This document shows, one piece after another, positions 33,574-46,858 of a stretch of 64,000 nucleotides of DNA. The position numbers were made by a program, and so were the translations under genes. Position 1 is the first letter of the stretch; the number at the start of each line of letters is the position of its first letter. Under the pieces are notes generated by a model. It was given only the letters and a program-made list of their open reading frames with translations. It was not told the origin of the DNA and did no database searches. The DNA is from Poronia punctata (Eukaryota > Ascomycota > Sordariomycetes > Xylariales > Xylariaceae), in contig MU401476.1 in assembly GCA_022579005.1 (NCBI GenBank), positions 233,906-297,905 on the forward strand. Reading direction: 5' to 3'.

Positions 33574-34886
33574 GGTCCGGATTGGTTGGTGGCGGGGAAC
33601 AATATATCTTAGGTAAGGTAGTTGGCAAATTCCGCACCGTTATCTCAGTATGTACTATGGATGCTGAGGCCCACTTTGTTCCGGGTATGTAAGAGGTATT
33701 ACAGTAGATTTGAAGTTTAAAAGTGGGATATTTTGGTCATCATTTCTTGAATCGGCCAATACATACGCACAGTCTTCTTAAACAATAGCTAAGAATATTT
33801 CTCGGGTTTGTTGCATTACATGTTTCTGATAGTATTACGAACTTTAGTAGGTAGTATTCCCTGTCAAGCACAATCTACGACTACACATACAAGTCCAAGC
33901 AGATAGAGCGGAGCGGGGGACGTGACGTGGGACTATTTTTGTTGCCGGGTATGCTCTCTCAATGGTATCTTATCAGCAAGCTCACTTACTCAAGTCAGTT
34001 ACCTGTCTGCCTGTGTATTGTATGGTAAAGATAAACCACCGTCAAACGGCAACGTTGAACAACATGATCTCACTATACACGCCCGTTTGGGGACATGGCC
34101 ATTTCGAATGGAAAGGGTAGGTACTTGTATATATATACGCCTGGATATAACAGCACTCACGCACTTATTTATACCGAACCGGTTCGGCTTACACAAGCAT
34201 TGATTGATATGTCTTTCTACAAGTAATGAAAGACCTACGAGTAGAACCGTAAGTATAGTATCTTGGCTATAATAGCAAGAGCGTCTCCCGCTTTCTACCT
34301 ACTTACTTATTTAAGCAAACCAACAACTACGCAATAGTATATTCGGTCTACATAAAACCCGTCCCGGCAGGCAGGGCGCGTCAGGCCTCCTTGTAAAAAC
34401 ATGTATGTACAAATATCACATCACAAAATGGTTAGCTGAAGAGAATGGCGCTTGTACACGTATGTAAACCCTTTATACAGCGCGCCGGTGTTTTCAGACA
34501 AAGATTGCTTGGTCGTGCCAAGACCCGTCAAATGCCCGTCCGTATTCGGGTTAGGCGTACCAAAGAAAGATCTGGTTTGGCCGTACCCGACCTAACTCGT
34601 ACTCGTAGATGGTGTACTCGCAGGTAGGTAGTCTACGTGTATTTTGCGCTGTTGCCTACTCGTAGGATCGGAATGGGTAATGTAAGTAAGTAAGCAGGCA
34701 GGCAAGCGGACTCAGCAACCCCACACTTAAAAATCGATTTTGCTGGTACCAGTGAAAGTAAAATAAAAATACGCGTGTGTACGTGTCAGGTCAACAAGAC
34801 GAAACCAGAAAAACATAGCAGAACAAAATTTCGAACCCTATCTATCTGCCTATTGTTTTTTTTGTTTTTTGGTGTTGTTGTGTATT
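33574..34886. other. Divergent intergenic region between SET and Pyr4-like genes
   Basis: It must contain the promoters of both flanking genes. It holds several TACTCGTA words (for example 34590-34625 and 34653), a GTAAGTAAGTAAG run near 34683 and CAGGCAGGCA. No gene is seen. Confidence 0.6.
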
Positions 34887-36170
34887 ATGGGATCATCAGA
34901 CGTTCCGCCGGCCCATGCGCCAGAATGGCTAATACTAGCCTCAGCAGCTTGTCTCGGGGTCGGAAGTAAGTTTTCTAACCCAAGTACCTACCTAGAGTGA
35001 AGAGGAAGAAGAAAAAAGAAGAAAAAGAAGAAAAAAGGGGGGGATATTTGCTTATAAAAAGAATCTAGTTCTCTTCTGGGATATCGCATATATCCTCATG
35101 ACGCGACGTTCCTTACAGACGCGCTCTTACGCCTTGCCCCTGGCCGGACTCGCTGTGAACGTGTCATGGGAGATTGTTTACGGATTCTATGTTGCCGAGG
35201 CCGCGTTTGAGCGTGCGGGATTCATTCTTTGGTTGTGTGAGGCTTTTTCCCTTCTCTCCCTCCCTCCCCTTTTTTCGTCAAGCTCGATGATTAGGTTAGG
35301 TAATTAAATACTGACTTTTTTTTTTTTTACAACGAACGTGTAGTTCTCGATCTAGGCGTCATTTATACAACGGTGCGTTTCGCACCTGAAGACTGGGAGG
35401 GCACGAGCAAGTTTGTAGGTCGGAATATATCATGGATATTAGGCCTGATGATTTTACTCGGGTGTTGGGGTCATAGTATGCAAATACCTTACCTAACCTC
35501 GCATGAATGTTTCAGAGCTGACTGGCCCTTTTTAAAATAAAAAATTATAGTGGCATTCATCACTTGGTTCCTATCAGAACCAGGCAGGGGAAGCGGCGAC
35601 AAGGCGGGAAAATGGTGGCGGGGACGGGAGGGATACGACACGACTGAGCTGGCATTCTGGTCGGCTGGGTTCGCGCAGTTGGTCGGCAGTGCTTGTAGTT
35701 TGGCCATGTTGATCGTCCGTGGTCATTCGGGAGGGACTAGTTACAAGATATGGTAAGACAGACCTCTCTTCTCTTCTCTTCTCTCCTCTCCTCTCCTCTC
35801 CCCTGTCGACAACAACATGCATACATACCTACACCTATATATCGTTGAGCACATTTTCATTCATTCGCATGGGAAATATTTCCCGTCCCGATTCCCCGAC
35901 GGGTACTGACATGAAAAAAAAAAAAAAACAAATAGGTTATGCAGGTTCATCGGTTCCATCTTCGGCATGGGCGTGGCAAACGGTCTGCTATGGTGGTATT
36001 GGCCCGAAGCCCACGCTTTCTGGACGAGTCCCCTCAGTATATTCCTCTGCGGGCTCTCGTTTCTCTGCGACGCAGCCTTCGGTCTCGTGCTTCGCCAGGT
36101 GCGGAAGAGCGAGAGAGCGTTACCCAACGGACGTCTTGTATCCCGACGGGACGAGAAGAAGATGGATTGA
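34887..36170 (+). CDS. Pyr4/PaxB-like integral membrane protein (candidate terpene cyclase)
   Basis: Five exons (34887-34965, 35069-35236, 35344-35475, 35551-35752, 35936-36170), all in phase, give 271 residues. About seven hydrophobic segments are visible. The family pattern is clear: VSWEIVYGFY with Glu61, the segment DLGVIYTTVRFAPEDW, and SFLCDAAFGLVL with Asp239. Glu61 and Asp239 match in context the acidic pair (Glu63, Asp218) known to be essential in Pyr4. A Gly/Arg/Lys-rich loop (about 134-158) makes it longer than typical cyclases (near 240 residues). Characterised members cyclise prenylated, epoxidised precursors in meroterpenoid and indole-diterpene pathways. No prenyltransferase, epoxidase or polyketide synthase lies nearby, so this may be an orphan homologue of other function. 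The membrane topology and family are well supported; the reaction is inference. Confidence 0.8.
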
Positions 36171-36608
36171 GCGAAAAACATTACACAAAATCTATTTGTT
36201 GATACCCCCATCCCCTTCGCTTCCCCTCCCTTTTCTTTGCCCCCCCCCCCCCCCCACTGTACGTGGTAGATGCACATAAGAGATCTGTGTAACTTCGATG
36301 CAAAAAGACCGGGTTGTCACGTAGGCTTTCTGCCGTTGCGTTGCGTTGCGTTTCGTTGCGCCAAGGCACGAACGGTCTGTACCGGCATAGGTATACATAT
36401 TACATACAAAGAAGACAAGGGGTGAAGTTACGTACATGAAGAAGAAGAAGAAGAAGAAGAAGAAGAAAAAGGGGGGGGGGGGGGGGAAAGTTTTACTCAG
36501 GGGGAAGCCGCCACATACGAGTACACTGATCTGATAAGCAGTAGAACCATGGCTTTGCCTTTTTTTTTTCTCTTCTTGGTGTTCGGGCTGTTGGAAATGA
36601 TCCGTAGG

Positions 36609-36703
36609 TGTATGTATGTATGTATGTATGTATGTATGTATGTATGTATGTATGTATGTATGTATGTATGTATGTATGTATGTATGTATGTATGTATGTA
36701 TGT
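36609..36703. repeat. (TATG)n microsatellite
   Basis: About 24 uninterrupted TATG units. It creates spurious repetitive open frames on both strands. Confidence 0.95.
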
Positions 36704-39700
36704 ACTTAGGTATATATGTAAGGGTGACTCGGTAGCTGTGTGAGCATGAGTAATCAAGAATGGAAAAAGGCAGACAGCACCATGAAGCACTAGTATCACA
36801 TACAGATGGATGGGCTCGGCGGCCTTTCTTGGAACCCATTCTGCGGAGCCTGGCCTACATATTTTTTACTCGTCCTCGTAGGTTTGAGACAGAGAGTTTT
36901 TTGTCGAGTTCAATATAAGCAACATCAACGGGCTAAGGTTAGTCAGTCCAACCTCTGTGGCGTCCTTTGCCATGCATGGTGAATAGGCGTTTCTCTAGAC
37001 TGATCTAGGTAGATGTTACACTTTTATTAGGTATTACTAGACGTCCAACATAACGAACGGGTAGCGGCCATCATGGCTACGAGTAGGTAGGTAGTTCCTA
37101 GTCGGCCACAGAAAGAAAAAGCAGGTAGGTTATTTCCCGCGCCGCCAAGGACCTCGACGATGGAGAGAGCGCAAAAGTATATGGATGAAACTTACTGTTA
37201 AAAGGAAAAGAGAGAACGGGGGCAAGCTATCTGTCTGTCTCGTCAGGCTGGCTACCTACCTACCTACCTACCTACCTACCTACCTACCTGACCTATACCA
37301 AGACCATTCTTACCTCGGTGATAAGAATAAGAAAGGGAAAAAAAAGTCCTACCGCTGGCTTGCGTGATCGATGCTAGGTTAGCTACCTACCTACCTATGT
37401 ATATACACAAAACGGCTAGGTACTTTGTCGAGAGGTAGCTGTCGGTACCGTTTTAATCGTCGCGAACTTGGTAACCAAGGTACCTTTTACCTTTAGGTTG
37501 GTTACTCGGTTAACCTAAATCCGACCTACCGGCTTCTCATCTAACTTAGATAACACGTGGATGTGGGAAAGCAAGATAATATCGTCGCAAGGATTCGAAG
37601 TCGCGACTAAAAATGACGATTTTTCCTTGCTTCGCTTTTCTCGACTGAACAGGGAGGGGAGGGGAGGGGAGGGGGCTGGTAAGTAAGATAGGTACATCTC
37701 ACCGACTCCACTCGGTGAAGAATAGTAACAGGGGGGAGAGGGGTAGTAGGTAGGGGTCCCATATCGTCGGTTGTTTTTGATTTTGGGCATGAAGATAAAA
37801 TAATAAGAGTAAAAAATGATAGCGTCAAGGTTGTAATTATCGTATGTAAGTCATCTATCTATCTATCTATCTATCTCCCCCCCAAAGATGGGGCACCTCT
37901 TGACATGTGTTTACAAGTATCCAGGCGTGCCAGGCCAGAGACAGACCAAAGTGGGCTTTTGATTACTGACTTGTAAATTTTCATGATACCTATCATATTC
38001 TATTTCCTTGCAAGAAATAAAAAAAAAGTTCTTTCTGCAAGCATTTTGCCTGCCTGTTTCTCAAATCTTGATGGCCATCCGGAAATTTTCCATTGCCGGT
38101 TTTGGGCTGACCATCTACCGTGAAAATTTATATCTACTCGTACGTACCTGACTTCGTATATACGCCCAACCCGCGTTTATTATTTATCTGGTTTTCAGAT
38201 CTCACGAGGCGTTTAAAGGATATGCTTCCCCGTGCGGCTGTGTTAGTTAGGTTAGATGAATTTAAACCTTGCGATCTTGGATTCTCGTCTATGTCGCTGA
38301 TAATCGAACCATTCTTATGACTAACATGGGACGCCTTCTTTTCCTTCACTCATGAACTAGATACGTGTATTGGAACCATGGATGGTCAACTTTCACATAA
38401 ATGATTTTTTTTTTAAAGGAGTAAGATCCACTATCGCGTGTCGTGATGGCGGAGAATCCTAGAAAGTCCAAAACTTAGAAGAATGCATATCACATTGTGA
38501 CATTTGGGCGCTTGACCACGTGCTGTTGCTATTGGCTTCTTCCTTGGGCTAACCTAGAATGGTTAGACTAGACATATAGTACGTGTAGGTACCTCAGGTA
38601 CTGGGCAGAGGAGCAAGGAAGACCGACAGGGAAGTTGGCTAATTTAAAGACATCTCTATTTACGTGTACATACGCGTACACGTACTCGTAGTATAACGTA
38701 TGATTATTCCAAGGTGACGACGATGCTAATTTCATGTGCAGACGTAGGCAGAGTAACAAAAGATAACAGAGGAGTCGTCAACTCTGGTGTTTTAACCTCA
38801 CCAACCAATGACGATGATCTTGAGCAAGAGAGGTAGCCTTCCAAGGTCTAGTTAACGTGTAGGTATGTCAAGTGTCAGATTCAAGGTAGCCGACCTGTCT
38901 ATAATCCAGACCATATAGGTTGTAATTTCCTCCCTTGTCGACGTCGCAAACATCTTTTGATCTGCATACTGCGGTTAACCTTCCACGTTGACATACATAA
39001 CAGACATGATATCTGTAGGTGTTTTAAGGTATGTCATTTGACCGAGGCATGTGTGTTGCAAGGAGTCAGCCAAGAGACTCGTAGTAGGTACGAGTAGGTA
39101 GGCCGTAGGCGAGGAGGGGGGTCATAATTCGGCAAGGGCAACCGAACTCTGTCGTATCAACCGTCATGCTGGGAGTGGACGGACCATCTTCGACCGGATG
39201 AGCTACTGTACCTACCTAATCCAGGGCAGGGTAACAGCGCTATCTACCATACTGCAATAGGTAGACGGACAGCACTACACCATCCATCAAAGGCTATGTC
39301 CGAGTAGGTATATATCAGCCTCTATCATAAAGTCTTACATGTAGGTATAGGTATAGGTAAGCCCACAATCATCCAGAGATACTTCACATTCATCCCACTC
39401 AGAATTCCTGGCCCCTTCCTAATTTGGAAGGTAGAAAGAAAGAAAGAGAGAAGAGAGGCAGGCACGAGGGTGAGAATAGGTGGCAGATGATGATCAATCT
39501 TATAAGCAGGCCTCTTCACTTTCCCTGCCCAGTCGTACCCTCCCCTTCCCAGATCCTAGTAACCTAGGTAATCTAGACGGTTGAAGCGGGATACAAGAGA
39601 AACCATGTCATTATCTACTCGTAACATGACCCAGCATAGACATTTGAGCTTATACTCCCCCTCGGGCTATACATGTATACATTCCCCTCCATACCTACGT

Positions 39701-41585
39701 TTTACGAGTACCTAAAGTAGTCACAGACTCACAGGTCAGGTCTTCGTTTTGCCTTGCCTTGCCTTGCCTTGCCTTACCTTGGCTTCTCCAAGCTTCGCCT
39801 CGCCCTGCCTGTCCCGCCCTTGCCCTGCCTGTCCTGAGTCGGGAAGACGAACCAAGACAATGTTTTTGCAAAGAAAAACAAATTAATTCCAGGAGTAAAG
39901 TTTCCGGCTGTTTCGAATATAAATGCAGGTATAGTGAACGATCCCGACGAGGGCGGATACTGTCCTGCGAACTACCTATCCTACATATACACAAAACAGA
40001 ACCCCCAATGGCGACATTTAAAGTATTTGGTGAATCCCTGGTCAGACTACCTACGAGTAATCTACCTAGGTTAACCTGGTCCATATGACCTGAAAAACAC
40101 CACACACCAAATTCCATGATTGACCGTTAAACTATCCCATCCATCCATCCATCCATCCATCAGGGGCCAGCCCATCAATCCTTATCCTTGAAATAGGTAA
40201 CGCCCGCGGCCCGTGCAAGGTCCTATCCCATCTCTATCGGTAAGTATTACATCATCCGCAGGAATAATAATAACCCTTACGCCTTTACAAGTACGTGTAA
40301 TTACAGGCGGTGACCTTGAACGATAAGATCGACTTTTATAATCCAGGGTTTTTTTTTGCTTCTCTTACCCAACGTCTTTCTACAACGCCGCCTTTCTATC
40401 TACGTGTAGGTAGACTACCTAGAACAAGGTACCCAAAAAGAAGAACCAGAAAAAGATATTTAGAAAGCCAAATGCAAATAAAACGCACAGCGCCTAAAAC
40501 AACCTACACAAATAATAAATAAGTAAATAAGTACATCATAGGTAAACATGCGATACCGGTCCTTTAATATCCAAGTAAATAATACCCTTTCTACCTTTTA
40601 CCAAGAAAGGGGTGGGGGATAAGTACCTGACCTATGTACATAATAGGAGGGGGGCTGACAGACTTGCATATCAACCAAATCTGCTTACATATTCCAGGTA
40701 TCCAATCTAGGTAAGATGCACCGCCCGTATGGATGCATGCATGCATGGTATGTACATGTACCTATGCATGTGCCTAACCTTAGGTTAGTCCCGGATAACA
40801 AACATATCTCATTCAGCAACATCCATCATCGTGGTCAAAAAAAGACACCCTTGTTAAGACTTGGCAGACCCTCACACACCAATACTCGTAGCCAAAGGAC
40901 GAACAAAAAAAGAAGGAATATTCTCGTCTTGCCCGTGACAATAGATGGGATGAAGAGTAGGTGCCTATCGAAACATGCAAAACTCTTCGGATAGGTATGA
41001 TCTAGACTAGGTACTTAGACAGCGCCAGTCAGTCAGTCAGTCCTCCGGCTATCTATCTGTCGAGAAATCTTTCTTTCTTCAAACCTCTGCCCCCCCCCCC
41101 ACCTTGCTTCATGCATGCATTGCATATGCACATTCTTTCTTCTTCTTCTTCTTCTTCTTCTTTTTGAAAACCATGATAGGTATCTGAAATTTTTTATTTT
41201 TTTAGACGAAAAGTAAAACTCCAAAAAAATTCTAAATAGACAAAAAACATTCTGGCGCCAAACTTTATGACACAGATAGATAAGAACGCCGACCAATATT
41301 CCCAACCTCCTAAATCCATACATAATATTCCACCCCAAAAAACACCACGCCAAAAAGCACATTTAAATGCATGCAATGCAACCTTGTATATATCCCGCTA
41401 AAAATGACACCCTGTCCCAATATGATGATGATGATGGTTGATGGTTGATAATGACAAAAGAGAAGAGGGAAAAGAGGTTCGCACCCCTCCTCTTATGAAT
41501 TCCGTTCGAGTTTCGAGTTTCGAGTTCGAGTCCGAGTCCGTCCGTGAGAGAGAAAGAATATAAATGATAGAATAGTCGTAGTAGG

Positions 41586-41626
41586 TAGTGTAGTGTAGTG
41601 TAGTGTAGTGTAGTGTAGTGTAGTGA
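41586..41626. repeat. (GTAGT)n pentamer tandem repeat
   Basis: Eight near-perfect pentamer units in an intergenic stretch. No coding role is visible. Confidence 0.9.
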
Positions 41627-44600
41627 TGACCGTAGAGGTAAGATCGCAGATTAAAGTAGTGCGGATTTTTTCTCTTCTTTTCGTTGCCACGGGGTTTGGG
41701 GGGGACGGACGAGTGGCCGGCCACCTTGCTTGGCCTCGAGTTTGATATGATGATGGTAAACTGTTCGTTCGTTGTCTAGCGAAAATAAAAAAAAACGCCG
41801 AGAGACTGGACTGGACCGGACTGGACTGAAACTGAAACTAGACGCAAGGCGTGTGCCCGTGATTTCGTCGTATCATATGTTCCCAAGGTGGCAAGGACCG
41901 TGGTCGACAGTCGGCTAATTAATAAAATATTAGTTAAAACTGAAAGCTTGCTTTATCTGTCCTATCCATCTAATAACATACAGCATAATTCATTGTTCCT
42001 ATATATAAAATAAGTTTCGATATTAGCAAAAAAGAACCACCCTTCTCAAAAGGACTCGGTGGTAATAAATATATACATACCTGACTTCTAAATGTGTCAC
42101 GTTTGGAGCACATGGTTTATATGTCCTCTCATATCTAGGACACCATCTCAAGACGACATATCGACAGTGTTGGCAAGTATATTCGACCTTTGAAAAAAAA
42201 CAAAACATGTTAGAGAGGGAGAGACAAATGATGGGACTATATAGATTGTTTAGTAGGTACCTACTTGGGAATAGTCGCACATTGTTTCCAAAGAAAAAAA
42301 AAACCCCTTTTTTCTTTGGCAGAAAGAAACAAAATGATTTGGTTTAGGTTTCGGGTAGAATGTCTTGAAAGATAGAAAGAGGGCTCTCGAGGACTTGTGG
42401 CGTCGTACACGAATGTCTGGTCTTGAGACTCTTTAATAAGATGGATGGAACAACTTGGACTCGTGTGTCGTCTAGTATCGTGTCGTGATATGTCGTGATG
42501 TATATATATAAGTTAGGTATATAGAAAGACAAGAAGAGAGTAGTTATATGTTAGGTAGGTTTATACTATATAGAATCGATAGATGCTTATTATATCTTTG
42601 TAGGTAAGCAAGTAGGAGGAGGGTTGTTGTCGGTTATCTCTGGCGGGACGTGGGGATCTCTTTATTATTTATCAAGAGCTACAGTAGGTAGTCCCGTAGT
42701 CTGCATATTCAGGTATGCCCATCTGGAACTTGTCAAAAGCATCCCGGGATTTTTTTTTTTTTAAAAAGGTACCTGCGGCCAAGTAGTTACAAGTAGTTAC
42801 TTTTAAGAAAACAAACCCCCCCAAAGGCCTGACTGACTGACTGACTGACTGAACCCAGAGTATCGGAAACGGGGACGACAGGGGTCTCCTTGAGCAAAAC
42901 CTGGCTGTCGGGCTTGTTATGCAATGTAGGTTAGGTAGTAGTGGTAGGTAAGTACATGTAGGTAGTATGGAAACTGTAGGGAAAAAAATGGGAACTTGGA
43001 CTAGGTACCTAGACAGGACGAACCTTGCGTTGTACTGTATTCGAGTTACCCGCCCTTGTCCTAATCACGTAAAGTACAGTACTCGGCATTACCCACAGAT
43101 AATAAAGTAATCGAGAGGTGGAGCAAGAATGTTGAAAATGAAAGATTGTATTTCACCCACACAAAAAAGAGAGAGCTAACCGATCTGGTATTAGGTTGCT
43201 TATAAAAAAGGGTTGGTCTTTCCTCACATCTCAGATTTGATATTCAAAAGTTATGTCACAGCAAAAAAAAATGTCTGGCAAAGCAAAAATGGATGGACAG
43301 ACACCAATGCCATCATGTCGCGTCTTTTCCCCCCGTAAAACGCGTACCTGTCTCTCTGTCTGTTGTCGTGCAGCCCTTGCCCATTCTTTTCAATCTTATA
43401 CGAACATCCCTGGCTGTGTTGTACTCTAGGTTAAGCAGGTACATCGATTCTGTATGCATATGATAACCGGTAGATCGACGACATCGAAAGCACGTATGTA
43501 GGTATGTTATGTATAACGACCCCCCGTACCCACATTCTAACAAACCAAGTTGAGGCTAAGCTACGAGTAGCTAACCTTTGCAAGTTGCAAATGACCACTT
43601 GTCTTGACAGTTGGAAGGTTGGAACAGTCTAGAGGCAAAAAGGGCAAAGACATAATTGGGAGGTAATAATAGATAGGTAGGGTATGTCAGGGAAGGCACA
43701 TTACCTACCTGTATTGCTAACCTACCGTCTTTTTGTAACTGGTCCGTAGTATGATGACATGGGTCTTGTCTGGTCTGTGGGTTTTTGGTCCAACCCGGCA
43801 GATTTTTGCTGCACAACAGAATGACACAGACACGTTGATCAACACTGCATTTCCACGGTGGGTAACAAGTTCCGCGCCGATGGGGAATGAGCGAGGCTAG
43901 CCAAGGGGAGGGGGGGGAGGGACGGTCTTCTGTTTTCCCACGCGCATTTACGAGGTAGAATTGCTTATCAGATTTGTATTACAGCGTGATCTTTTTTTTT
44001 TCTTTCTTTCGGTCCCGTCGGTCTTTGCTGTTGTTCCTGCATTTGCTCCACGTGTGAATGATTAAGAGGGTAGAGGGGGCATAAGTTATAGATCCCGTAC
44101 ATGAGATGGCAAACAATCACACAGCATGCATACACTTACATATATGATCACGGCATGACCCCGGGTCCTCAGGTTTCCGAGACTGACTTGACTGACTTGA
44201 CTGACCGAATGAAGTGGAAATTCATCCCTACATCAATCCCTTAACCTAGATTACTTGTGAGTTCAAGTATGTAGTTACTTCCTTCCGTCCGTCTGTCTTT
44301 TTTACATGTAGATATCACTCACCCATGGGCCCATCATCGATGATTTCCGATGCAAAGATAATAACTCACAAGGACGAACGACTTGCTTGGTATCGTAGGT
44401 ACCCTCAGGCTCGGTTGGGCCGAGGCGGCGATTCTGTCCCTTTTTACACGTACTCGTACACGTAAAAGCACATGTAGGCTCTCTCTCTCTCTCTCTCTCT
44501 CTGCCTTAACCGCGGCCTCGGCATCAGCAAACTAGGCAGGGCCCGCTCATAGCCTTGGAAATTAAAAATGGCTAGATAGCAACATCTTCTTCTAGAAACT

Positions 44601-45220
44601 CATTCGAAGCAAGATAGAGCGAGGCTACTATGGAACCGATCCACCTTGGGTTTTGGGTCTTCCTTCCATGGGGGTCAGGATCCCACCTTGGCACGCTCGA
44701 GTCTAGGTACCAGGTACTCTACTCTGAGTCTCTGACTGTACTATGTAAAAGGGGGGCAACAAACAAGGTGATGGTTTGGGCGACCTGGGTCCCATAACCC
44801 CAGGACCGAGTCCGTATTCCTTTAAAACCAATATTCTATATAATAAGGGACTGGCTACTTGTACCTGACAATAGACTGACCTATCATATCGCCCATGACT
44901 CAAAGGGTCGATAGATAATCTGTACGTATTGATCATGTACGTAGACGAATACAAAACTACTACCTGCTTACCTAACTTGGACATGGAGAATCCCCCAAGT
45001 TTAGCGCTACTACTGCTAGGATTTGCGCCCTAGAGAAAATAAGAAAGTATCCACAACTGAAGTATGTATACAGTGAAACCCACTAGAAAGCATAACGGGT
45101 ATAGATACTAGGTATGTAGGTAGGACACTAGGTAGGCCACCCCGTATCATATGCACAATATAAGTGGATACCAATCACCCAATCGGTTCCTAGACGCCAA
45201 GTCAAGCCACAACGAGGCTA

Positions 45221-45542
45221 CGAGGTGCCTGTGAGGTAAGGTGTTCATTTGGCAGGTCACTTTTTTGCAAGGGGGGGATTATCATTACTTATTTAGGTAA
45301 GGGTTTTCCCCCCTTGCAAAAAGAGGTACATGTGATGCTCAGCCTGGCCACTTAACTGACCTACCCCATACTGCTATAGGGTAATTTAATAAGGCTGATG
45401 TGTTAAGCGCGCAATTCTATTGGTTTAGTCAATTTCCTATACAAATTTCATAAGTACCTTACCATGCCAAGGGACCCATTTGCAAGTGGATACGGGACCC
45501 ATACTACCTATGCAATGAACACCTTACCTCGCAGGCACCTCG
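45221..45542. mobile_element. MITE with 29-bp inverted repeats and TA target duplication
   Basis: The first 29 bases (starting CGAGGTGCCTGTGAGG) recur in reverse complement at the right end with a single mismatch, and the element is flanked directly by TA on both sides (45219-45220 and 45543-45544). At 322 bases with no open frame it is non-autonomous. The TA duplication points to the Tc1/mariner superfamily, which is inference. An inner inverted pair sits at about 45258-45280 and 45305-45327 (C/G homopolymer next to ttgcaaaaag), so the left half can fold into a hairpin. Confidence 0.8.
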
Positions 45543-46083
45543 TAACTAGCTCCGACACCATCGCGTCGAAAGTTGGGACATTGTCGAGAGCGACACTTGT
45601 TTGAGATATATTTACACGTACTGTCTTGTGTTGTCCTACGAGTATGTTCAGGAGGAAATAGGAAACCGGTAGGTATTACTCTTTCTGTCAATTTCAGGGT
45701 CTTTGCCACTTTTGTATTCTAGAGATTTCTCTGAATTGGGGAAAGCACCGAACATGATTTGATATAATAACTCACCACAAGACGATCCACCCATCCATCC
45801 ATCCATCCATCCATCCATAACCTCAGGTGAAAGGAGCAAAATAGTCACGTGCTATCGGGGGGCCCCCATGATGATCGACGATAATACAACTCATCTGCTT
45901 TTCACAATTGGCCACATACATAACCTCCGTACCTGGGGGAAGTTGCTTTATTCATGTACGTGTAGTGTAGGTAATTACAGTATTTCTGTGGTACAGCAGC
46001 ATAATGCCACGAGTTTGACGTGTTTTTCCTAGATTAGAGTGTTTTTTTTTTAAGATTATATCATCTTCTTGACTGACCTATTA

Positions 46084-46109
46084 AACAGGTCACTTTTTGA
46101 TGACCTGTT
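46084..46109. repeat. Perfect 9-bp hairpin
   Basis: AACAGGTCA and its reverse complement TGACCTGTT are separated by 8 bases. The left arm shares the word CAGGTCACTTTTT with the inside of the MITE at about 45255-45268. The function is unknown. Confidence 0.6.
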
Positions 46110-46644
46110 ACTCGTACAAACGAGTACTACGTAAATCTACCACTACCGCTTTACATGTTACCCTACAATTTTAAACAAAGAAGAAGAAGAAGAAGGAGAA
46201 GAAGTTCCCCGAGATTTGTGTACAATGATACGTCATGTCAACCTGTTGCTTTTTTTTTACTTTTCTTTTTTTCCTAGTTGAAACATCTTCGCAGCAAGTC
46301 ATACATACCTATGTATGTATTCCTGCCAGGGCGAAACTCAAACCACGTGTTTGACAGGTTCTGGCCAAGGAATAGCCAAGATGCTCTAATGATTTAGGAA
46401 GATCCACACAGCGTTCAGGTGAGTAGAAGCTACCTTGAAAACCTGGTGTGGGCCCTTTTTCCCTCCTCCTCCTCCTCCTCCGTGCTTGGAAAAGGCAATA
46501 GGGTAGGTAGTACGAGAAAAAAAACATGGCCAGCATGGGTTGTATTAAACGTTCTAACTTGATAGGTAGTAGGTAAGGTACCATGTCCAAGGGATGGGTA
46601 GCGGCTAAGGCAACCTGTATTACTCGTAGATATATCACTTGAGA

Positions 46645-46708
46645 AACTAACTAGCCCACCTACGTCTACCTTGAAAAATTCCTACATCTAAGGAGTTCCC
46701 CACTTAGG
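46645..46708 (+). repeat. Left copy of a 64-bp inverted repeat
   Basis: This segment (containing CCCACCTACGTCTACCTT) matches the reverse complement of 54488-54552 at roughly 90 percent with a few indels. The pair encloses the TIR element and the LINE. It may mark the two ends of an older 7.9 kb element or two oppositely oriented copies of a small repeat. Confidence 0.8.
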
Positions 46709-46858
46709 TCCAAATACTTAACGCCAGCATGCAGATCGCAACGCAGCGTCTCTTGCCTAAGTATTTTATAGAAAAATGACTTAACCTATAAGGACTGCTA
46801 GGTATACCTACCTACTTACCTACCTACCTTCCTACTTACCTACCTACCGAGTCTATAC

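Larger units (their letters stand above)
36171..45218. other. Gene-free, microsatellite-rich region of 9 kb
   Basis: The region holds poly-C (36241-36256), (GAA)n and poly-G (36439-36486), a long (TATG)n tract, (CTAC)n near 37252-37287, (CTAT)n near 37855-37875, (CATC)n near 40138-40160, CAGT tandems near 41028-41041, (CTT)n near 41137-41161, a (GTAGT)n tract and (CT)n near 44480-44501. TACTCGTA/TACGAGTA and TAGGTAGG words recur throughout. Apparent reading frames are mostly repeats (for example poly-Tyr-Ile-His-Thr opposite the TATG tract). I found no spliceable gene, tRNA or transposon coding sequence. Confidence 0.55.

Noticed and set aside
36192..36839. 215-codon reverse-strand open frame
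   Set aside because: Most of it is Tyr-Ile-His-Thr repeats read from the (TATG)n tract plus poly-Phe from homopolymers; no start context or family features.
37585..37615. Possible tRNA on the reverse strand around TTCGAAT
   Set aside because: The sequence is a short GTCGC...GCGAC hairpin, not a cloverleaf; no D arm or acceptor stem.
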